Positions 58,681 to 64,000 of a stretch of DNA of 64,000 nucleotides are shown in pieces. Both the position numbers and the translations under genes were made by a program. The notes beneath the pieces were generated by a model. The model was not told the origin of the DNA. It did not search any database and saw nothing but the letters and a program-made list of their open reading frames with translations. Source of the DNA: Bacillota bacterium (GTDB lineage Bacteria; Bacillota; Desulfotomaculia; Desulfotomaculales; Desulforudaceae); assembly GCA_040757205.1 (NCBI GenBank), contig JBFLXL010000009.1, positions 28,681 through 92,680 on the forward strand, given 5' to 3'. Within the stretch, counting starts at the first letter, position 1, and each line of letters opens with the position of its first letter.

Positions 58681-61004
58681 TGGGATCGGCCGCGGTTGCT
58701 TCCGGGGAGAATTACAGGCGGGCGCAGTTCATCATCCTCGGCCCCGGCACCGGGTTGGTCAGGGGCGGCACCGGGTTGGTCGGGCCGCTCGCCGCCATTC
58801 GGCGGCCAAAAGTCCGGGGGCGGTCCGAAGACGGTGTCCCGGTCGTGCAAAGCGCACGTCTCTGTCGGTACGCGCAGGTCATAGTCCTTGACCGTCTCGG
58901 GTACTTCATAGCCGACATCCACCATCACCCTGGTGATGCGGTCCGGGCAGTACCTCCCGGCCAGCCGGCCGGTTGTGGCGCAGATCTCAACCAGGACGTG
59001 GACATCGTCGTTGTCAGTGGGCACGGTCCCGCGCGCAAAGATGTCGGTCACCCGGTGGTCCGGCGGGGTGAGCGGTCCCGGCTTAAGACCCGACTTGCTA
59101 TCCACCGTGGCGATCACGATCCCGGGCGGTTGCGGGAAGTTCCGGACCGGTGCGCCCGCAAGCGCTTTGGTCATGACCTGGCGCCAGATCGCGGCCGGAT
59201 GACCGCCGCCGACGGAACCGCGCGGCAGGGGGTCCTTGTGGTTGTCGTGGCCCATCCACACCACGCCCACCAGATTCGGAGTGTAGCCGCAGAACCAGAT
59301 ACTCGTTTCGCGATCGGTCGTTCCGGTCTTGCCGGCCACCGGCCGGTCGGCGAGCTGCGCTCTTCCCCCGGTGCCGCTGGTGACGGCGGTGCGCAGCATG
59401 TCGGTGATCAGGTAGGCGGTGGTCGGTTTCATCGCCTGAGTCTTCACCGGGATATGCTCCTCCAGGAGTCGGCCTCGAACGTCTTCGACCCGGGTGATCG
59501 CCGTGGGTTCAACGTACACTCCCTGATTGGCGAAGGCGCCGTAGGCACCGGCCATTTGCAGCGGCGTAACCCCGTTGGTTAGGCCGCCCAAGGCGATGGC
59601 CAGGTTGTGCCGGTCCGGTTCGAGGGTGGTGATGCCGAGTTTTCCGGCGAAGTCCACGGCACGGGACGGCGTGACCGCTTCCAGAGTTTTTACGGCCGGG
59701 ATGTTTACCGAATAGGCCAGAGCGGTGCGTACGGTGAGCAGGCCCCGATAACCGCCGTCATAGTTCTTGGGGGTCCATTTCGGGTATCGGACCGGAATAT
59801 CATCCAGCACGGAAGCTGGTGCCATCCCAAGGTGTTCGATGGCCGGGCCGTAGGCGATAATCGGCTTGAAGGCCGATCCGGGCTGGGGCTGGGTGCGCGT
59901 GGCGCGGTTCCACTGCCGCAACTGGGTGTGCTCCCGCCCGCCAACGATGGCCTTGATGTAACCGTTGGTCGGGTCGAGCACCACCATGGCGGCCTGGGGC
60001 TGCAAGACGCCGTTGTCGTCCCTCTTGGTCGCGGGATAGTTGTTCTCGTTGGTCAGCGCCTCTTGGGCCGCCTGCTGTATTTTGGGGTCGATCGTGGTGT
60101 AGACCCGCAGTCCTTCTTTGAAGACCTTGACCTCGCCGTACTTGTCCACCAGGATGTCGGTGACGTGGTCCACGAAATGGGGGTAAGGATAGCGCGGTGC
60201 GGGGTTGTCGCCCGTGGCCGGTCTTCCCAGTTCAATGGGCTTCGCCTTGGCCTCCTCGGCTTCTTCCCGGCTGACAAATTCGTAACGCCACATCAGGTCC
60301 AGGACGGTGTCCCGCCGGTTGACGGCCGCCTGCAGATCACGGTAGGGTGAGTAGATGGAGGGCCCTTTCGGCAATCCCGCGAGAGTGGCCGCTTCGGACA
60401 GGTCAAGTTCAGACACCGACTTGCCGAAGTAAGTCCGGGCCGCCGCTTCAATTCCGTGGGCTCCTTCGCCGAAGTAAACCCAGTTGAGGTACATCTGGAG
60501 GATCTCATCCTTGGCGTAGTGCCGTTCAACCTGGATGGCCAGAAAGGCTTCCTGGATCTTGCGTTTCAACGTTTTATCGGGGCTCAAAAAGATGTTCTTG
60601 ACCAACTGCTGGGTGATGGTGCTCGCGCCCTGCTCTCCGAAGCCCCCGGTCACATTGGCCCAGACCGCGCGGGCGATGGCGCGCGGGTCCACCCCGTAGT
60701 GCTGGTAGAAACGAACGTCCTCTGCCGCCAGGAAGGCTTTCTTCACGTTCGGCGGTATGTCCTCGATATCCACGGTGATCCGGTTTTCCAGGCCGATCTC
60801 GGTTACCGGATTGCCGTGAACGTCAAAAATCAGGGTGGCGTTGTTGGGCTGCAGGGCTGCCGGGTCCCAGGTGGGAAGATCCTTCAAACTGACCACCACC
60901 AGGCCGAAGGCCGCCAAACCGCCAAGGAGCATTCCCGCGGCCACCAGTACGACAAAAAGGCGAAACCAATTCAACCGCCGTCCTTTTTCCTTCTTGCGGG
61001 GCAT
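58656..61004 (-). CDS. Class A penicillin-binding protein (PBP1a type)
   Basis: 782 residues. An N-terminal membrane helix (about 14-38) is followed by glycosyltransferase family 51 with catalytic EDVRFYQHYGVD, GASTITQQLVKN and KIQEAFLAIQVERHYAKDEILQMYLN. The transpeptidase has SxxK in PGSAFKP, SxN in YSVNIPAV and KTG in AGKTGTTDRE. The end is Pro/Gly/Asp-rich and its last 7 codons come from the inverted repeat at 58666-58680. ATG 61004 has GGAGG 6-7 nt upstream; a start 17 codons earlier lacks one. It polymerises and cross-links peptidoglycan. Confidence 0.93.
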   Translation of the reverse strand: MPRKKEKGRRLNWFRLFVVLVAAGMLLGGLAAFGLVVVSLKDLPTWDPAALQPNNATLIFDVHGNPVTEIGLENRITVDIEDIPPNVKKAFLAAEDVRFYQHYGVDPRAIARAVWANVTGGFGEQGASTITQQLVKNIFLSPDKTLKRKIQEAFLAIQVERHYAKDEILQMYLNWVYFGEGAHGIEAAARTYFGKSVSELDLSEAATLAGLPKGPSIYSPYRDLQAAVNRRDTVLDLMWRYEFVSREEAEEAKAKPIELGRPATGDNPAPRYPYPHFVDHVTDILVDKYGEVKVFKEGLRVYTTIDPKIQQAAQEALTNENNYPATKRDDNGVLQPQAAMVVLDPTNGYIKAIVGGREHTQLRQWNRATRTQPQPGSAFKPIIAYGPAIEHLGMAPASVLDDIPVRYPKWTPKNYDGGYRGLLTVRTALAYSVNIPAVKTLEAVTPSRAVDFAGKLGITTLEPDRHNLAIALGGLTNGVTPLQMAGAYGAFANQGVYVEPTAITRVEDVRGRLLEEHIPVKTQAMKPTTAYLITDMLRTAVTSGTGGRAQLADRPVAGKTGTTDRETSIWFCGYTPNLVGVVWMGHDNHKDPLPRGSVGGGHPAAIWRQVMTKALAGAPVRNFPQPPGIVIATVDSKSGLKPGPLTPPDHRVTDIFARGTVPTDNDDVHVLVEICATTGRLAGRYCPDRITRVMVDVGYEVPETVKDYDLRVPTETCALHDRDTVFGPPPDFWPPNGGERPDQPGAAPDQPGAGAEDDELRPPVILPGSNRGRSQRVRPLVS

Positions 61005-61219
61005 AACGGTCCTCCTCGCCAGTTCTTCAAACCGGCCTTGGTTACTTTTCTGCATTATATCACAAGCAATTTCCGCATTGTCACCAGGTCCGCGACAAAG
61101 GGGTCATCCTGAATAATCCATCGGGCAGGGAAAGAGGTGGGGTGAGGAGAAGGTGTCAACAGGACAAGCTAATATTTGTGGAAGACAGATACTACTGCCG
61201 GTGGGGGTTTAAAAACCGC

Positions 61220-62452
61220 ATGTCGGAGTTGGAGAGACAACTGGAAATCATCAAAAGGGGCGCGGTCGAGATCATTCCTGAGGAGGAACTGAAGGAAAAA
61301 CTCCGCCGTTCCCTGGCCGCCGGGCGGCCTCTGCAAGTCAAGCTGGGGCTTGACCCCACAGCCCCGGACATTCATCTCGGTCACACCGTGGTGCTGCACA
61401 AGCTCAGGCACTTTCAGGATTTGGGCCACCAGGTGACGTTGGTGCTCGGCGACTATACGGCCCGGGTCGGTGATCCTTCGGGCAAGACCGAAACCCGGAA
61501 GCCGCTGGCCGGGGAAGAGGTAATGGCCAACGCCCGCACCTATGAAGCCCAGGTCTTCAAGATTCTCGACCCCGACCGCACCCGGGTCCGCTTTAACAGC
61601 GAGTGGCTGGCCCCGCTGGACTTCGCCGCCGTGCTTGAACTGGCCTCCAAGTACACCGTGGCCCGCATGCTGGAGCGCGACGACTTCGCGAAGCGCTTCC
61701 ACGGGGGCTTGCCGATCAGCATTCACGAATTCTTCTATCCTCTGATGCAAGGCTATGATTCGGTGGCGCTCAAAGCCGACGTCGAGCTGGGCGGCACCGA
61801 CCAGAAATTCAACCTCTTGATGGGCCGGACGCTCCAGAAGGAATACGGCCAAGAACCTCAGATTGCGTTGACCACCCCTCTCCTGGAGGGCCTGGACGGG
61901 GTCCACAAGATGAGCAAGAGCCTGGGCAACTATATCGGCATTGCCGAACCGCCCCGGGAGATGTACGGCAAACTGATGTCGCTCGCGGACGAGCAGATGC
62001 CCCGCTATTTTGAACTGGTGACGCCCGTTTCGCTGGAGGAACTGCGGGCCCTGAAAGCAGGCCTCGAGGCCGGGTCGGTTCATCCCCGGGACGCAAAAAT
62101 GCGCCTGGCGCGCACCGTGGTGGCAGTCTATCACGGCAAAGAAGCGGCCGACGCAGCGGGCACGGAGTTCCGAAAAGTATTTCAGCAACGGGAGCTGCCC
62201 ACCGATATTCCCGCCTTCTCCGTGCCGCCCGAGGTGCTCACCGGCGGCCGGATTTGGCTGCCCAAGCTGCTGGTGCTGGCCGGGTTGTCCTCGAGCACGA
62301 GCGAGGCGCGCCGGCTGATCGGGCAGGGCGCCGTCAAGATCAACGAAACGAAAGTCGCGAACGCCGACACCGAGATTGAACCGGTCAGTGATTGGATCAT
62401 CCAGGTCGGAAGACGCAAGTTCGTGCGGCTGATGTTGAATCGGGAAACGTAA
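61220..62452 (+). CDS. tyrS: Tyrosyl-tRNA synthetase
   Basis: 410 residues, the TyrRS form with PDIHLGH as HIGH motif and HKMSKSLGN as [19 protein letters not shown] and [27 protein letters not shown] are family blocks. The C-terminal S4 RNA-binding domain (about 345-405) has [23 protein letters not shown] 61220 gives the usual [11 protein letters not shown] start; GGGGG lies 12 nt upstream, and the longer in-frame version would add 26 atypical residues. No T-box was found upstream. Confidence 0.94.
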   Translation: MSELERQLEIIKRGAVEIIPEEELKEKLRRSLAAGRPLQVKLGLDPTAPDIHLGHTVVLHKLRHFQDLGHQVTLVLGDYTARVGDPSGKTETRKPLAGEEVMANARTYEAQVFKILDPDRTRVRFNSEWLAPLDFAAVLELASKYTVARMLERDDFAKRFHGGLPISIHEFFYPLMQGYDSVALKADVELGGTDQKFNLLMGRTLQKEYGQEPQIALTTPLLEGLDGVHKMSKSLGNYIGIAEPPREMYGKLMSLADEQMPRYFELVTPVSLEELRALKAGLEAGSVHPRDAKMRLARTVVAVYHGKEAADAAGTEFRKVFQQRELPTDIPAFSVPPEVLTGGRIWLPKLLVLAGLSSSTSEARRLIGQGAVKINETKVANADTEIEPVSDWIIQVGRRKFVRLMLNRET

Positions 62453-62468
62453 CTTGGGCGGGCGGGGC

Positions 62469-62497
62469 ACATTTTCGGCTCCTCTTGGGCATATGCT
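62469..62497 (+). promoter_or_regulatory. Possible sigma-E (mother cell) promoter of yunB
   Basis: ACATTTT (62469-62475), 14-bp spacer, CATATGCT (62490-62497). Compared with Bacillus sigma-E KMATATT-N14-CATACAHT this matches 5 of 7 and 6 of 8. The right spacing and the sporulation gene downstream support it. Confidence 0.42.
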
Positions 62498-62529
62498 GAC
62501 TATAGTGCAGGTCGAAGGGGGAGAGGGAA

Positions 62530-63201
62530 GTGTTCCGAAAGCGCAGGAACTGCCCGGTTCGCTGCCTGCTCCTGGCGGCCGTCGTGGTTCTCACGGTGCT
62601 TGCCTTCGAGCGGACCCTTTTCCCAACCATCCTGGACATTGCCAAGGCGCGGGCGGTGCAGACGGCGGTTAACACCGTGAACGGTGCCGTCCGCGAATAC
62701 CTGGGCCGGAGCGGGATCGACTATCAGGACCTTGTCCGGCTGCACCTGGATAACAACGGGCGCATCGTGATGATGCAGGCCAATACGCTTAAAATCACGG
62801 AACTGGCCGCCGAGTTCGCGCTGGCCTCGGAGAGCGCGATGGTCGGGCTCGAACGCCAAAGTTTCACGATCCCGGCCGGCCAGGTGCTCGGCAGCCAACT
62901 CCTGGCGACTTATGGGCCGGGCATACCGGTGCGCATCATCCCGGTTGGTGCTGTAAGAGTAAACATGGTGGACCGGTTTGAGGCGGCGGGGATTAACCAG
63001 ACGCGCCACCGCATTTACCTGGACCTGGATACGTACGTCCGGATCGCGGTGCCGTGGCAACAAACCGAAGTGCAAATCGCCACCCGGGTGCCCCTGGTCG
63101 AGAACATTATCGTCGGCGAGGTGCCGGATACCTTTGTCGCTTTGGATGGGGGACTTTTGGGCGCCGGGCTTTTCAAGATGGCCGAAAGCGCCGGCCGCTA
63201 G
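62530..63201 (+). CDS. yunB: Sporulation protein YunB
   Basis: 223 residues. One N-terminal membrane helix (about 10-28, CLLLAAVVVLTVLAFERTL), then the YunB domain: ARAVQTAVNTVNGAVREYL, GRIVMMQANTLKITELAAEFAL, IPAGQVLGSQLLATYGPGIPVRIIPVGAVRV and VPLVENIIVGEVPDTFVAL. YunB is a mother-cell protein required for normal spore formation in Bacillus; its biochemical role is unknown. GTG 62530 follows GGGGGAGAGGG. It lies directly before the rRNA promoter region. Confidence 0.9.
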   Translation: MFRKRRNCPVRCLLLAAVVVLTVLAFERTLFPTILDIAKARAVQTAVNTVNGAVREYLGRSGIDYQDLVRLHLDNNGRIVMMQANTLKITELAAEFALASESAMVGLERQSFTIPAGQVLGSQLLATYGPGIPVRIIPVGAVRVNMVDRFEAAGINQTRHRIYLDLDTYVRIAVPWQQTEVQIATRVPLVENIIVGEVPDTFVALDGGLLGAGLFKMAESAGR

Positions 63202-63319
63202 CGCATAGCGCATATAGTTGTGCGCGGTCATACATTAATAGATACTAAGGAACGCGAGAGAACCGTAGCGGGGCGCAAGAGAACCTCAGCGGGTATGGTG
63301 AAGAACATCCCCGTGAGTG
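63202..63319 (+). other. Upstream part of the rRNA promoter gap
   Basis: No gene supported. It contains repeated GCGCATA words (63201-63212) and an imperfect ~20-bp tandem repeat, GCGAGAGAACCGTAGCGGG / GCGCAAGAGAACCTCAGCGGG (about 63253-63293). Confidence 0.45.
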
Positions 63320-63349
63320 TTGACACTCACTTTGCGCATATGCTATATT
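63313..63349 (+). promoter_or_regulatory. rRNA promoter P1 with palindrome over the -35
   Basis: TTGACA (63320-63325), 18-bp spacer, TATATT (63344-63349). A perfect inverted repeat GTGAGTG-TTGA-CACTCAC (63313-63330) covers the -35 box. Confidence 0.8.
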
Positions 63350-63402
63350 TAGACTTGCTCGGGAGGTACGGTAATAATTCCTCGAGTTCCAGAAAGCAGT
63401 AG

Positions 63403-63431
63403 TTGACTCAGCCCTTCCCGAGTGATAGAAT
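63403..63431 (+). promoter_or_regulatory. rRNA promoter P2
   Basis: TTGACT (63403-63408), 17-bp spacer, TAGAAT (63426-63431). Tandem to P1, about 85 nt before the 16S gene. Confidence 0.82.
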
Positions 63432-63470
63432 GAATCTTGTTGCGCCGATCAACGGCGCGCAGGCAAGCGG

Positions 63471-63487
63471 TCTTTGAAAACTGAACA
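63471..63487 (+). promoter_or_regulatory. boxA-type antitermination leader of the rrn operon
   Basis: TCTTTGAAAACTGAACA matches the sequence found in Firmicute rrn leaders shortly before 16S rRNA. A small hairpin GCGCCG / CGGCGC (63442-63458) precedes it. Confidence 0.7.
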
Positions 63488-63515
63488 GTGGTGAATTAGG
63501 TAAGGTTTTGAGCTA

Positions 63516-64000
<485 letters not shown>

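Noticed and set aside
61056..61219. T-box upstream of tyrS
   Set aside because: The 160-bp gap has neither the T-box sequence nor a terminator; too short for a full leader.
63220..63402. 60-residue frame in the rrn promoter region
   Set aside because: It overlaps promoter P1 and a tandem repeat, and has a composition without any recognisable pattern.

Overview
The window reads as one chromosome segment of a high-GC, anaerobic, spore-forming Firmicute. The evidence is sporulation genes (ytaF, a yhcN/ylaJ-like lipoprotein, pdaB, dacF, ytxC, yunB), Gram-positive division genes (sepF, divIVA, zapA), a threonyl T-box, an L20-type leader, and a 16S rRNA whose first variable region carries a long extra hairpin, as described for Desulfotomaculum-like bacteria. 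The Desulfotomaculum/Desulforudis/Pelotomaculum group is the best guess (inference; no database was searched).

Layout. 0-4.8 kb: tail of a metallo-beta-lactamase-fold nuclease, pgeF, then a phosphate block (phoP-like regulator, phoR-like kinase, PhoP-box array, pstB, phoU). 4.9-10.7 kb: division cluster ylmE-sepF-proC-yggT-divIVA followed by ileS. 10.7-16.1 kb, minus strand: polA-mutM-ytaF-coaE-lytic transglycosylase. 16.1-21.3 kb: a SEC-C/HTH protein of unknown function, DedA, spore and wall genes, tRNA-Val(GAC). 21.3-27.5 kb: a degraded stretch, a DEAD-box helicase, a cyclophilin, DUF1847 and recD2. 27.8-32.4 kb: complete branched-chain amino-acid ABC transporter. 32.5-35.1 kb: HAD hydrolase, ytxC, DUF445 protein.

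35.1-39.6 kb is visibly AT-rich and holds a Cache-type sensor kinase, a single-domain receiver and a receiver/HD-GYP protein. It is bounded by 19-bp near-identical direct repeats and looks like an acquired signalling cassette inserted between the ytxC/DUF445 block and thrS. A BrnT/BrnA-like toxin-antitoxin pair with its own promoter and operator palindrome follows. 40.3-49.6 kb is a translation block: T-box-thrS, L20 leader-infC(ATT start)-rpmI-rplT, trkA, an rRNA methyltransferase, a tiny yqzL-like gene, pheS-pheT, zapA. 49.7-58.5 kb: NIF3-like protein, U32 peptidase, mutS2, DUF89, and a minimal SufC-SufB (SMS-type) iron-sulfur pair. 58.5-63.2 kb: inverted-repeat element, class A PBP, tyrS, yunB. 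The window ends in the tandem promoters and first ~480 nt of a 16S rRNA gene.

Most of the window is core chromosome. The clearest accessory signals are the repeat-bounded signalling island, the inverted-repeat element overlapping the PBP 3' end, short duplications around deaD and recD2, and the 16S insertion. I did not find phage, CRISPR, an intact insertion sequence or a clearly new defence system.
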